Part shown: in pieces, positions 9,791 through 20,785 of the stretch
Position numbering within the stretch: the first letter of the stretch is position 1
Layout of the letters: every line of letters begins with the position of its first letter
Source: Nemertoderma westbladi
Lineage: Eukaryota; Xenacoelomorpha; Nemertodermatida; Nemertodermatidae
Reading direction: 5' to 3'
DNA length: 64,000 bases
NCBI GenBank assembly: GCA_032718475.1
Contig: JAUCBJ010009158.1
Coordinates: forward strand, 44,143 to 108,142
Notes under the pieces: model-generated
The model's database searches: none
Seen by the model: only the letters and a program-made list of their open reading frames with translations
Told to the model about the DNA's origin: nothing
Made by a program: the position numbers and the translations under genes

Positions 9791-10276
9791 ACTCAAAAAA
9801 ATACCCCGCCTATACGAGACGGGTTCATAATTTACCATTTCTTAAAGGTTGTATTGATAGAATGGAGAAACTACCGTTCTATTGGTCGCTATACTTTTAG
9901 GCCTATGCTAATTTTGCAGTTTTCTGGGCTGCAAGGCCTGTTAGTAAAGGTTGCCTTGGGAAGAGGTCAGCAGCTGGATATGTCCAAGGATTCTTTAACT
10001 CCTTAGGGCGACTGGAAACTCAGTTATTCCGAGGACAGTTAGAACCTCAAGCACAGGGACCACTTCTGTATCAAGTGAGGGAGCGGATATTAAGAATTAG
10101 GTTAATTTTGTCGGCATTCGAAGAAGCCTCAAAGAGGATTCAAGATATATCACTGCGCGTGGCAGTAAAGATCTGGTTTCAATGAATCAATGACAAAGTT
10201 CATGGAACAACTACATGGAGAGCTGAGTTAGCAGATCAACTCGTTTACAGAGAATCCACTGACACCATTCTTTCGT
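9791..10276. other. unassigned sequence upstream of a BEL-type gag
   Basis: No ORF or repeat recognised. By position it could hold the leader and LTR of the BEL/Pao remnant that follows, but no matching second LTR is visible. Confidence 0.35.
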
Positions 10277-10813
10277 ATGGAGAAGGCGACCGAAGGGCAA
10301 CCAAAGAAAGACGCTATCGACATTTATTTGTCTGATTACCAGCGATTCATAGGAGACCAGGAGTTAAGGAGACGTCCAGCTGGACTACACCCATGTAGTG
10401 AAGCAGCACAAAATATATTAGATGTACTGGACTTAGAAATGCTAGCCGCAGAGCAGGGTAAAGAAGACGAAAGAGCTCTCCTAGCATTAGAGAAAGCTAG
10501 AGAAGTGAAGCGGAGATTAATCGACAAGAAAGCGAAGAGAGAGGTTGAAGCAGCTGAGGCAAAGGTGAAAAGAGAGGCTGCAGCAGCAGAAGCATCAAGA
10601 GAGGCTGCAATGGAGGAAGCGAAAGGAGTGGCTGCAGCAGCCACAGCCAAAGCGTTATCCCAACTGGATTTAGAGACTATCCAAAACAGACAGGAACTAC
10701 TACGAAAACAAAGAGAAACGGCTCAGGCACAACTCAGAAGCCGATCAACTCCCAAAAGACACGGATTTATTACCTCCTCAAATGAAAGGTACGACGACAG
10801 AATCGGAATGTAG
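10277..10813 (+). pseudogene. BEL-type Gag N-terminal coiled-coil segment
   Basis: 178 codons. Residues ~55-165 are rich in Ala, Glu, Lys and Arg with a heptad pattern (EKAREVKRRLIDKKAKREVE and following), a long coiled coil, as in the N-terminal region of many BEL/Pao Gag proteins. It stops at 10811-10813, about 190 bp before the piggyBac-like insertion. The Gag assignment rests on position ahead of clear BEL domains rather than on a diagnostic motif. Confidence 0.5.
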
Positions 10814-10999
10814 GAGTTATAAATCCAATTCAAATGGATGTAGACGAGCTCCCATAGGACACAAGTTACCCAATTTGCCCCCTCTGGTGAGAAGATAATT
10901 GGCGAGCACAGATTTAAAGTCTGGCGAGTTAATAACCCAGGTAGTAGAATCTGATAGGCTTCCCACTATTCTAGATGAGCCTGAAGTATTTAAGCCTGT

Positions 11000-11003
11000 T
11001 TAA
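11000..11003. repeat. TTAA target-site duplication, left
   Basis: TTAA directly before the left inverted repeat; its partner is at 12260-12263. A TTAA duplication is the hallmark of piggyBac-type insertion. Confidence 0.9.
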
Positions 11004-12259
11004 CCCTATTACCACTGGGGTGTTTTGACCATTAGCACCACTGGGGGGGGGGGGGCCGATTCGGCCCACCCACTATATTTTTGTAGTCGTCCAATGAAAT
11101 CCTACAAAATTTGGGCTGTTGGTGAAACAACTATAGATGAACACTACCAAACCTTAAAAAATTAAAATTTTATAAGCAGGGATTCATAATTTTGATGAAA
11201 AATAAAAGTAGTCCCAGGACAAAAATTACAAAATTTTTCGTTTTCTAAAAACTAATAGTGTGGCAGTGTTGGCTAGATTTAGTAGGTTTTTCAAGACGCT
11301 GAATCGAATGTGATTATATTCCACTTCCAAAAATTGAAGTGGATGCTATTTTTCGTGCACCTAAGAAGTGGGCGTGGCACTTCAAATTTTGAAAAATTAG
11401 ATATTCAGAAAATGCCCCTAATTTTTTTATTTCAACGCATCTTTATGGGTTTTCTGGGCCGCTGAATCGATTGCAAGTAATATAGAAGCCTGACGACTGC
11501 GTGGTTCGCCATTTTTGGTGCACCAAAATTAGGGCGTGGCACTTCAAATTTTGAAAAATACGAGATTCAGAAAATAAACCAAAATTGAAATTTTAACGAA
11601 TTTATATAGGTTTTCCAGACCGCTGAATCGATTGAAAGTAATATAGAAGCCTGAAGACTTAGAAGTTAGCCATTTTTTGAAATCAAAACTTTAGTGTTTT
11701 TTCCGAATAAAGTAATTTTGAAAATTTGAAGTGCCACGCCCTAATTTTGGTGCATCGAAAATTACGTACACAAAGGATTTGAGGCTTCTATATTACTTTC
11801 AATCGATTCAGCGCTCCAGAAAACCTATAAAATTAATTTGAAATCAAAACTTTAGTGTATTTTCCGAATCTCGTATTTTTCAAAATTTGAAGTGCCACGC
11901 CCTAATTTTGGTGCACCAAAAATGGCGAACCACTACACTTACATACTTGTATAGAGCATTAGAGTGATCCAAACCAATAAAAATAAATAAAAATAGCCCA
12001 AACATAAATAATTACTAAATCACGAATGACTTTGTAAAATTCGAAAATTTCAAAAAATTTGGTGCTGGAGACCAAATTTTGAGGTGGCACTCACATCGAA
12101 AAGTAGAAATCCAATTGCAACGGCGTTTTTTGCAAAAGATGCGGCATTAAATTTGGCTAATTCTCACAAAAAATTGGGCCGGTACGTAATGTGGTTGCAT
12201 AGTTACAGCAACTAAAAACTAGGAAGGGGCCGATTCGGCCCCCCCCAGTGGTAATAGGG
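11004..12259. mobile_element. piggyBac-like MITE (1256 bp)
   Basis: Ends are CCCTATTACCACTGGGG and its reverse complement CCCCAGTGGTAATAGGG, flanked by TTAA on both sides. Inside each end lies the palindrome GGGCCGATTCGGCCC. The interior is largely one imperfect inverted repeat: GGGCGTGGCACTTCAAATTT (about 11371) and GTGGCACTTCAAATTTTGAA (about 11536) face AAATTTGAAGTGCCACGCCC copies at about 11730 and 11885. There is no transposase ORF, so it is non-autonomous. It sits inside the BEL remnant and is therefore younger. Confidence 0.9.
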
Positions 12260-12263
12260 TTAA

Positions 12264-12716
12264 GTCTACTCCATTAGTGTAGACTCCTTTACTGTTTGAA
12301 CCCGACTCTAAATTCCCTTTAGAAAGTACCAATCCACCATTGACCAGTAGCCAAATCCCAGTAGCCCAGATTGGTAGTAAGCCTGGAGAACGAAAATCGT
12401 TCGGGCAAGGGTTGTCCCCCGTCACCCTGATGGGCAATACAGCCACTCCATTGGCATCTCCCGCACCAGCGGTGGAGTGGATGGAGGAAGGGTGGCGGGA
12501 GATAGGCGACCTTCTCTGGCTGTTAGCCCAAAATAAAGTGAAATCTTGTTGAGTGAAATCAGTTGAGGGATTTGGAAGGTACTGCAACTCACTGAAAGGA
12601 ACAGTACAAGATAATAAAATAGAGTTACAAGAAGTACAGCAACGCTTCGCTCTAGAAAGTGATAAGTTAGTAAATATAAAAAGGGTATACCACCACCCCC
12701 TATAACTGCATTTCAA
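12264..12716 (+). pseudogene. BEL-type Gag linker, degenerate
   Basis: Immediately right of the MITE the plus strand reads Ser/Pro-rich sequence, then a helical stretch (VQDNKIELQEVQQRFALESD, ~12608-12665), with stops in between. It joins the coiled-coil segment to the Gag core in order and orientation. No named domain. Confidence 0.4.
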
Positions 12717-12854
12717 CCTCTTAGGTCTGAATCATATCATGCGCAAGGTGTAGAGTCTATACGCATTTATACTGATAGTGAAGTGGAAACTCCAAAAGTA
12801 AACCATACTAATGATTTTAATAAACCAACTTATAATGATATCCCATATGTGCCT

Positions 12855-13375
12855 GACAATAATTCAAGAAATATATAGTTGGATAATTCGATATTGAATA
12901 ACATTATGGCTCAGGAGAGTTTTATGCATCAGATGGCTAGAATGGAAGCCCGTCAAGCCGTAAAGGTGGGAGAGGTCATCAAGTTTAACAGAGATGAGAT
13001 GAAGTGGCTACCTTTTAATGAATATTATAAGGACAACATACAAAACTCTGTATTATCAAACTGAGAAAAGTTACAATTCCTCATCGAGTGCTTGGAAGGT
13101 CCTCCTAAATTGATGCCGTTAAAGTTCATCGGACATCGTGACGGATTAAGACAAGTTTGGGATATACTCAATATCAGGTATGGTAATAGGACTAACATAG
13201 CTAGATACTTGTATGCGAAATTAGTAGCACCCAGGATATTCCACAGTAATGGAATCATAGAGTTTTCTGATGAGGTTCAGGAGATCTGTAGACAGTTAGA
13301 CTGGTTAGGTAAATCTCACAAGTACCAAAGTTCTATGGTAGTAGGAGCTGTTCTTTGCCAAAGGGCGGAGTAAGT
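12855..13375 (+). pseudogene. BEL-type Gag core
   Basis: Two in-frame parts split by a TGA at about 13062. The first has KFNRDEMKWLPFNEYYKDNI, the second EKLQFLIECLEGPPKLMPL, then QVWDILNIRYGNRTNIARYL. This pattern (F-x-G/R-D-x-x-x-W-x-x-F near the start, K-L-x-x-L-x-x-x-L-x-G-P-P, then L-x-x-R-Y-G-N) is typical of the BEL/Pao Gag core. Confidence 0.75.
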
Positions 13376-13801
13376 ACGAGTTTGGATAAAAAGGTTCTAT
13401 ACTTTGAGGACCAGCAGAAGAGAGATCCTACAACGGCAGAGTTATGTCTTTTCTAACAGGAGAGGTAAGAATACAGCTAATTAAACAGTCTAGAGAGAAG
13501 ACTCCTGAAACTAAGGTAAGCGAGAAACCAGTTGCAGGAAAAGAGTAACTCCTGTATGTTACACTGAGTATGAGAGCCAAACCTCATATGATGAGGACAG
13601 CGTACAAGACACTGCCAACGTCTATTACACAAATAAAGGTAAGGACATAGGAAAACCTAACGTTCAGCATAATAATAAAAAGGGAGAACAACTTAAGACT
13701 CCTCCAACGTCCCCCAAGAGGAATCCCAATAAGAAGCCCGAAGAAAGAACTCGTGTGCAGAACACAGTTCAACAAAGGTAACCAATCTTAAGCCTAAGTG
13801 T

Positions 13802-14095
13802 GTGTCATGCGAAGGTCCCCATCATTTAAGTGAGTGTGAGGAATTCTTGAAGAAAGACCTTAGGGACAGGCGTAGTGTAACTTGGGATAAGAGGTTATAT
13901 TACAATTGTCTGAGGAGAGGGCATCAGAGGAGAACTTGCTATTCAGACGCTAGGTGCGCTAAATGTGGAGCTAAACATCACTCGTTATTACATAGCCAGT
14001 TTGATAAGGTGAGTGAAACAGAGTTGCATGTCCAGTTCAGCGACGTGAATGACACGGACCAGAGTTCGGAGTTCGGAGGATTCTATGCAGACTAG
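13802..14095 (+). pseudogene. BEL-type Gag zinc-knuckle region
   Basis: CVSCEGPHHLSECEEF, then YYNCLRRGHQRRTC and CAKCGAKHHSLLH: the three-part Cys/His array of BEL/Pao Gag (C-x2-C...H...C, C-L-x-x-G-H-x4-C, C-x2-C-x3-H-H-x-L-L-H). The expected Cys of the middle CxxC is missing (YYNC), probably decay. The array binds nucleic acid in the particle. Confidence 0.85.
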
Positions 14096-14100
14096 GTTTC

Positions 14101-14980
14101 TGATGAAAATGAATCCTGTTACATGAACAACATAGCCGTATATAGAGCCCTTACCCATGAGGTGACAACCGATGGAGAGGAAATCCAACTACCCATTCCA
14201 GATAAACATCTCTCGTGGAAGGTCTCACAACCATCTATTGGCATAAAATAATTTCCCGTGGTGCAGCTCAGGATACATAGACAAGGTAAGCGTTTCATTA
14301 TTAACACCCTCCTTGATTCAGGTAGTACAGGCACCTTTATTGACAAAGATTTAGCCAAGGATATATCTGCAGGCCAGGAGAAATTTCAAACTAAGCTTAA
14401 CCTCTCCGGGATCATCCAGGTATGGAAATCTACCATATCGACGGACTTCTATATGGGATCATTATCTACACCACAGGATAATTCTAGTAAGAACAGTCTA
14501 AGGTCTATTAAAATGGTAGCTATTAAGAACTTTGCTGCCAGTCAGGTAGAACCTTATAACTGGGACGAAGACACCTTTGCCCAGTGGTACAGAGTTCCCA
14601 GAATCAAGACTGACTATCCTGGAGTCCAGATGCTACTCGGACAGAATGCACATGAAGCGCGAGAGACACTTGAGAAGAGACCTACTAAACCACAACCTCT
14701 ACAAACTTACGCGGGACGGACCAGAGTCGGTTGGTACTTCACGGGACCATCCAGACGCACTCACCGAGAAAGAATGGAAGGAGTACACATTAACCAGGTA
14801 TTTGAGAGTGTAGAAACTGTGAACGACGAGGTCATTTCAGCTGAGGAACCTCCATGCTCCTCAGATAATGACAACATCCAAATATTGTATGAGGAGGACA
14901 ATACGATCGAACCCCTCACCAAAAATCAAACTTGGACAAACCAAACCGAACTGTATTATTTAATACAACAGAACAATTAA
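14101..14980 (+). pseudogene. BEL-type aspartic protease and linker
   Basis: The active-site sequence NTLLDSGSTGTFIDKDLAK (about 14300-14360) matches the LLDSGSTxTFI signature of BEL/Pao retropepsins. It follows the zinc knuckles directly and leads through NPT-like linker sequence to RT. In-frame stops lie upstream (about 14248) and at 14978. Confidence 0.82.
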
Positions 14981-15079
14981 CTGTTTGCCTAAGAGGATGA
15001 CGAGCTAAACGAGGTAGTGGGACGATATAACTCTAAACTGAGAGATGAACATGCAGTGTGATTCTTTACCCAAGAGGCT

Positions 15080-16316
15080 GTGGATGTGGAACCTAACTCT
15101 TACGATAGAGCCCTATCTGTAGAGGAGGAGAGAGCTAAACAATTCCAAGGGACGATTATCAAGGAGGCTCGTTATATCAAGGAGGAGGGTCCTTACAAGA
15201 TCGGTTTACCTTTCCAGAAGCGAGAACCTAGCTTCATCAATAATCGACCATTAGCCATCAAAAGTCAATCAACTGCACCGACGCTTATCATCGAACAATA
15301 AAGCTAAGGAAATGTACAAGACCCAATTAAACTAGTTCATAGATGAGGGATACGCGGAGCGAGTTCCGATAGAAACACCAGTAACGTAGAGAACAAATTA
15401 TCTAACTCACCACTACGTTCCCAAACCCGGTAAACCGAACAAAGTCCGGGTGGTGTTTGACGGCTCCGCCTTGTATAAGTGACAGTCCCTAAACTTTGAG
15501 TTGTTGCCGGGACCCAACTTACTTCAATTGCTGTTGGGAACATTACAACGACTCCAGCAGTACTCCATCGCATTTGCCTCCTTCATTGAAGGCATGTTTC
15601 TACAAGTCAAAGCATTGTAACAAGATCGAGATAGCTTACGGTTCTTGTGATGGCTGGAAGGAGACTTCGACAAAGAACCGGTCGAGTACTGGATGACTAT
15701 CTAGGCCTTCAGCATTATCTCTAGTCCATCTAATGCTGGCTCGGTAGTGCGTACCACTGCTGACGAAAATTGAGATGCCTTTCCCAAAGCGGTCATCGAT
15801 AACATAAAACGTGACATCTACATGGACGACAACCTCAAATCCCTGCCTATAGTGGAAGAAGCAATCGAGGTTGGCAAGGGAATGGTAGAGTGTCTTCAAT
15901 GCGGTGGTTTCCAGTTAACTAAATTCACCAGCAACTCCCGTGAGTTTCTGGAGGCGATCCCAGAAGAATAATGAGGTGTTAAAGATCTGGACCTCATTAA
16001 AGACGACCTCCCAGAAACAAAAACCCTCGGTTTAAAGTGGGATACAGAGAGGGATATTTTGTTCTTCCAATTAAAACAATGCAATAATCCTGTTCGTACT
16101 AAGAGGATTTGCCTAAGTAGTCTGAGCACGTATTTCGATCCGTTGGGATTTATTAGTCCTATAATGCTAGTTGCTCGGAATCTAGTCCAACAAATGTGGC
16201 TCGAAAACCACTCTTGGGATGATCCACTTAAGGGAGAACTGTTAAAGAAGTGGATAGAGTGGGAAGTGACTCTTTACCAGCTATTGAGAACTTTAAGATT
16301 TCCCGCTCGTATTTAG
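15080..16316 (+). pseudogene. BEL-type reverse transcriptase, several stops
   Basis: Motifs in order: HHYVPKPGKPNKVRVVFDGS (~15400-15460), LLPGPNLLQLLLGTL (~15500), IAFASFIEGMFLQVKAL (~15570-15620), the catalytic IYMDDNLKS (~15815-15840), ETKTLGLKWD (~16015) and STYFDPLGFISPIMLVAR (~16128-16180). YMDD and the D-P-L-G-F-I-S-P connection are BEL/Pao hallmarks. TAA/TAG/TGA codons at about 15481, 15618, 15702 and 15969 make it non-functional. Confidence 0.88.
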
Positions 16317-16380
16317 GTCACATTCTCCTCACTTATTCCTATCAACTCCATGTCTTTGGAGAGACACCAGCGATATTGGA

Positions 16381-16740
16381 ATAGGTATAGTAGCCTATTT
16401 GAGGGTCAAAACTCCGCAAGGAATTAAAGTTTCATTGGCCGCCTCAAAGGCTTTGATAAACAACAAACCACGGGTCCCTAGAGCGGAGTTAAAAGCAGCA
16501 TTATACGCTACCGCCATCGGCAGGAATATAATGGAACAGATAGAATATCCATTGGATAAAACTGTTTATTGGACAGATTCATTACTCGTTCTAGAATATA
16601 TTACTAACAAAGTCTGTCAGTTAAGCGTCTTTGTCACCAACCGAGTAGCTGTTATACTTAGTCGGACTAATATAGTCTAATGGAATCATTGCTCTGGAAC
16701 TATTGATACAGCTGACATCACCTCCAGAGGAGCTACACCT
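16381..16740 (+). pseudogene. BEL-type RNase H
   Basis: LAASKALINNKPRVPRAELK, then YATAIGRNI and YWTDSLLVLEYI, then FVTNRVAVI. The R-x-E-L-x-A-A and W-T-D-S-x-x-V-L-x-Y-I blocks are the RNase H domain that follows RT in BEL elements. A stop follows at 16678. Confidence 0.82.
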
Positions 16741-16808
16741 AAAGAACTGACGGATATGCCAGATTAGTTAAGTGGCCCTGACTTCCTAAGTAAAAAGGAG
16801 GAGGAATG

Positions 16809-16827
16809 CCCCCCCCCCCCCCCCCCC
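16809..16827 (+). repeat. C19 homopolymer
   Basis: Nineteen consecutive C within the BEL remnant, likely length-variable and hard to sequence. Confidence 0.9.
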
Positions 16828-17071
16828 ACATCTTACTATGACTGAGATCGGACAAGCCAAGGAAGCGGAGACCATTAAAGCAAAGATCTGGATGAGTAAA
16901 TCCAAACTGTTCAAACTGGCGATAGACCTGTTGGTATAGCATACCGGTGATGATGCTAATTAAGATCCTAAGCGAGTCCCAGGTAAAGCAGTTGTTTCTA
17001 TACGAGAGTGAGATTGGAATACTGGTATACCTGATATCTCTGAAGGACTCTCTCCTATTATTCAGAGAGCA

Positions 17072-17395
17072 ATGGCGTATTATAGTTCTTGGAATAGGCT
17101 TTCTAAAGCCATAACTTATTTAAAACGGTGTTTCCATCACCACTATTCCAAGCCTAAGACAACCGGTGACGCCATCCCAAGAGTAGTCGAAGAAGTGAAT
17201 GCCATTAAAGATCTTCCCATTTATCGGCTACATACCAAGTTTCTTGCTGACAAGATCACTTACCAGGAGCATGATGATACCAACAAGCAACTACTGAGAC
17301 TTCTACAATGTCATGAGCAGCATGAGAAGTATTTCCTGTTTTTGAGAAATCCGCAGATGCGCTTAAAGGATTCCTTTTCTAGCATGATGTTTGAT
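17072..17395 (+). pseudogene. BEL-type pre-integrase region, truncated
   Basis: About 108 codons: SSWNRLSKAITYLKRCFHHH, an acidic/polar linker, then a helical part ending YFLFLRNPQMRLKDSF. This resembles the YSSWxRLLRVxAYxLRF region that precedes the integrase zinc finger in BEL elements. The integrase core itself is not present; satellite DNA begins right after. Confidence 0.65.
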
Positions 17396-17403
17396 ATATA
17401 AAA

Positions 17404-17877
17404 TATATAAAATATATTTTGACAGACATATTGACAGATAAACGGACAAACATACAAACTGTACAAATGCTACCAAACATGAAATCTGATACCGCAAATT
17501 AAGTCAGAGTCCAAAAAACAGACATTCCCATGATTTAAGCTTTATAGGGTGTCATATTGTATTTTGACAGACAAATTGACAGACAAACGGACAGACTTAC
17601 AAACTGTAAAATTGCTGCCAAACATGGAAACTGATACCGTAAATGAAGTCAGAGTCCAAGAAAACAGACATTCTCAGGATTTTAGCATTTGCAGGGTGTC
17701 ATATTGTATTTTGACAGACAGTTCGACTGATAAACGACAGACAAACAAACTGTTCAATTGCTGCAAAACATGAAATCTGATACACTAAATGAAGTCAGAG
17801 TCCAAGAAAACAGACATTCCCGGGATGTTAGCTTTGTATGGTGTCATATTGTATTTTGACAGACAGATTGACTGACC
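17404..17877. repeat. GACAGACA satellite, ~146-bp unit, block 1
   Basis: Units carry TGACAGACAGATTGACTGAC, AAACGGACAGACATACAAAC, CTGCCAAACATGAAAACTGA and AAATGAAGTCAGAGTCCAAG, with GTGTCATATTGTATTTTGAC closing each. Periods of 143-148 bp. The array is cut at 17877 by the next element and resumes at 19897. Confidence 0.9.
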
Positions 17878-19896
17878 TGGCTCATTCCAAAGTAAAGTAC
17901 GGGACATTCGTACACAATTTTGAACTTTGATTGCCTGTACAATGTTATCCACAGCACATATGTGCACAAAATTGTGCTTGGATTAAACTTTCGAATATCA
18001 GCTTTGATTCCGCGAAGCTTATGGCGGGACTTAGTCACTTTTGAGAAAACGCCAGCTTGTCCAATTAAGGTAAAGTACGGATTCGTACGAAATGGTTTTT
18101 TTTTATTTTATGATTTCAATTCTAAAATTTAGCGAATTGTGCGCAGGTACGGTGTTGAGTTGATGTTTAGGATAAAGCTGTATTATTAAGCTTAAATAAA
18201 AATATAAATATAAGACGAATTGCTGCATTGCTAATTTTTTACAGTGTGGTTTGTGTGGTAAAGTATGGGACATTGCTAAGTAAAGTACGGGACCTGTACG
18301 AATTTTATGGTCAAAATGGTCTCTTACACTTAACCTAACAGTAATTTCTGGATAATTAGTGATAATAAAGTGCAACTAAGTATTTCCAACCAAGATATGG
18401 ATACAAAATGTGGGGCGGCCCACAAATTGACCCGAAGTCTTAGCATATGGGTGCCCTTAGGAGTTGTATGTCATCTGTCTAATTTTTGATCGCTAATACT
18501 GTATAACTCGGTCATTTTTAGATGAAATTAAATCAAACCTGGTACGTATGAAGTCTGTCAAAAGTTTGGAAATAATCTGAAGTTTAAGGAATTAAAGGTC
18601 ACATATCAGACAGTCTGTCTGTTGGTACCGATAGTTTCAAAAGTTTGATAAAAACCGAAATAAGTCTGCCAATCATTGATGAAATATAACCAAACTTGGT
18701 ACACATGTAGTCTGTGAAAAGTTTAGAAATTCTTTCCATTTTTCTGAAAATGTATCAATTACTGTACTTACCGATCTTCTTATCTGCTAAAAAAACTAAA
18801 TTTTTTGAAATTTGTTGTAAAGTACGGGACTTTACATGCATAAACTCAAAGATTAGTTAACTGAGGAATGATTCTTAGTTCAAATACATACTTCTATGCT
18901 TCCCCCTACTATCACCCTAAAGCATTATAACACTCCTGCCCTCCAGGTTTCATATATTACATTAATACAGTGCACTAATGTAATCGCCATTATAATGGTA
19001 AAGTATGGGACAATTTTCAATTGGCCGTTATGATGTTTCTGAGGGAGTAGGTTATGAAACTACAGGTAATTGTTTCTTAAGATGACGCAACACAAACGTG
19101 CTTTGCATTCCACTGGGTGATTGGGCTTAGTTAGACTACTTCTCTGTGTATAAATTAAAAATTTCACTATTTATTGGTAAAGTATGGGACTTTATATGCA
19201 TCAACCCAAAGATTTCTTGACTGAGGAATGATTCTCAGTTCAAATATATAGACTCCTATTCTTACGGCCGACTATGACCTTAGAGTATTATAAAACTCAT
19301 GGCTTCACATATTACATTAATACAGTGCACTAATATAATCGCCATTTTGATGGTAAAGTATGGGACAATTTTCAATTGGCCGCCATGATATTTCTGAGGG
19401 AGTGAAGATGAAACTAATTGTTTTATACGATGACGCAACACAAACGTGCTTTGCATTCCACTGGGTGATTAGGCTGAGTAACATCTCTGTGAATAAACTA
19501 AAAATTTCACTATTTTAGGTAAAGTATGGGACATCACAAGATTAACTTTATCGATTTCATTACAGAGGAATGAAACACTGGTGAAATTAAATAAAACCAA
19601 AAAAATTCGAAAAGGGGTTTGTTTTTGATTTGGTACATGCTCAGAAATGTTAATTTATTGGTCATAGGAAGTGCCTACAGGAAACGAAACTTTTGCACAC
19701 TTTTATTCACATTTTGTGCAGAGCAGGTGCATAATTTGTAATTCGACTATTTTTGATAAACCACCTGTGTTGATACAATTTTTAGCACTGAATTCATGAA
19801 GCACGATAAATTTTGACCTAAAATAAGTATAAATTCAAAGCTACATCTCAATTTTAGAAATTAGTGGGGAGGTTGACCTTTTCATGGAATGAGCCA
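17878..19896. mobile_element. 2.0-kb inverted-repeat element inside satellite
   Basis: The ends are a perfect 12-bp inverted repeat, TGGCTCATTCCA (17878-17889) and TGGAATGAGCCA (19885-19896). Left of it the satellite reads GATTGACTGAC, right of it AAACGGACAGACATAC, which together make one normal satellite unit, so this is an insertion. The interior has no transposase ORF and carries the motif TAAAGTAYGGGAC at least nine times (17891, 18261, 18280, 18819, 18998, 19177, 19353, 19519 and a variant at 18070). Positions ~18813-19172 and ~19172-19519 are a tandem duplication of ~350 bp. Superfamily unknown. Confidence 0.72.
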
Positions 19897-20785
19897 CAAA
19901 CGGACAGACATACAAACTGTACAATGCTGCCAAACATGAAAACTGATACGGTAAATGAAGTCAGAGTCTAAGAAAACAGACATTCTTGGGATTTTAGCAT
20001 TTGTAGGGTGTCATATTGTATTTTGACAGACACATCGACTGACAAACGGACAGACATACAAACTGCTCAATTGCTGCCAATCATTACAACTGATACAGTA
20101 AATGAAGTCAGAGTCCAAGAAAACAGACATTCCCGATATTTTAGCTTTGTATGGTATCATATTGTATTTTGACAGACAGATTGACTGACAAACGGACAGA
20201 CATAATATACTGTTCAATTTCTGCCAAACAAGAAAACTGATACAGTAAATTAAGTCAGAGTCCAAGAGAACAGACATTCCCGATATTTTAGCTTTGTATG
20301 GTGTCATATTGTATTTTGACAGACAGATTGACTGACAAACGGACAGATAAAATATACTGTTCAATTGCTGCCAAACATGAAAACTGATACAGTAAATGAA
20401 GTCAGAGTCCAAGAAAACAAACATTCCCGATATTTTAGCTTTGCATGGTGTCATATTGTATTTTGACAGACAGATTGACTGACAAACGGACAGATATAAT
20501 ATACTGTTCAATTGCTGCCAAACATGAAAACTGTTACAGTAAATGAAGTCAGAGTCCAAGAAAACAGACATTCCCGATATTTTAGCTTTGTAGGGTGTCA
20601 TATTGTATTTTGACAGACAGATCGACTGACAAACGGACAGACATACAAAATTTACAAATGCTGCCAAACATCAAAACTGATACCGTAAATGAAGTCTGAG
20701 TCCAAGAAAACAGACATTACCGTGATTTTAGCTTTGTAGGGTGTCATATTATTTTTCGACAAACGAACAGACATACAAACTGTAC
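19897..20785. repeat. GACAGACA satellite, block 2
   Basis: Six units of ~146 bp in the same orientation as block 1. They keep a minus-strand frame open for 218 codons (20011-20667), but this is simple repetition of a unit lacking a stop in one frame, not a gene. Confidence 0.9.

Larger units (their letters stand above)
10277..17395 (+). mobile_element. BEL/Pao LTR retrotransposon, decayed and 3'-truncated
   Basis: A plus-strand series of BEL/Pao-type fragments in the right order: coiled-coil Gag start, Gag core, zinc knuckles, protease, RT, RNase H, pre-integrase region. Many in-frame stops and frameshifts separate them. The integrase catalytic core and 3' LTR are absent: the sequence passes into satellite DNA at about 17400. 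A piggyBac-like MITE (11004-12259) interrupts the gag region. Confidence 0.85.

Noticed and set aside
12219-12716. 165-codon minus-strand ORF
   Set aside because: Antisense to the BEL-type Gag linker and starting inside the piggyBac-like MITE; no domain.
20011-20667. 218-codon minus-strand frame repeating CLSVCQSICLSKYNMTPYKA
   Set aside because: Five tandem satellite units of ~146 bp stay in frame by chance; similar open frames occur at 17.8 and 45.9 kb for the same reason.
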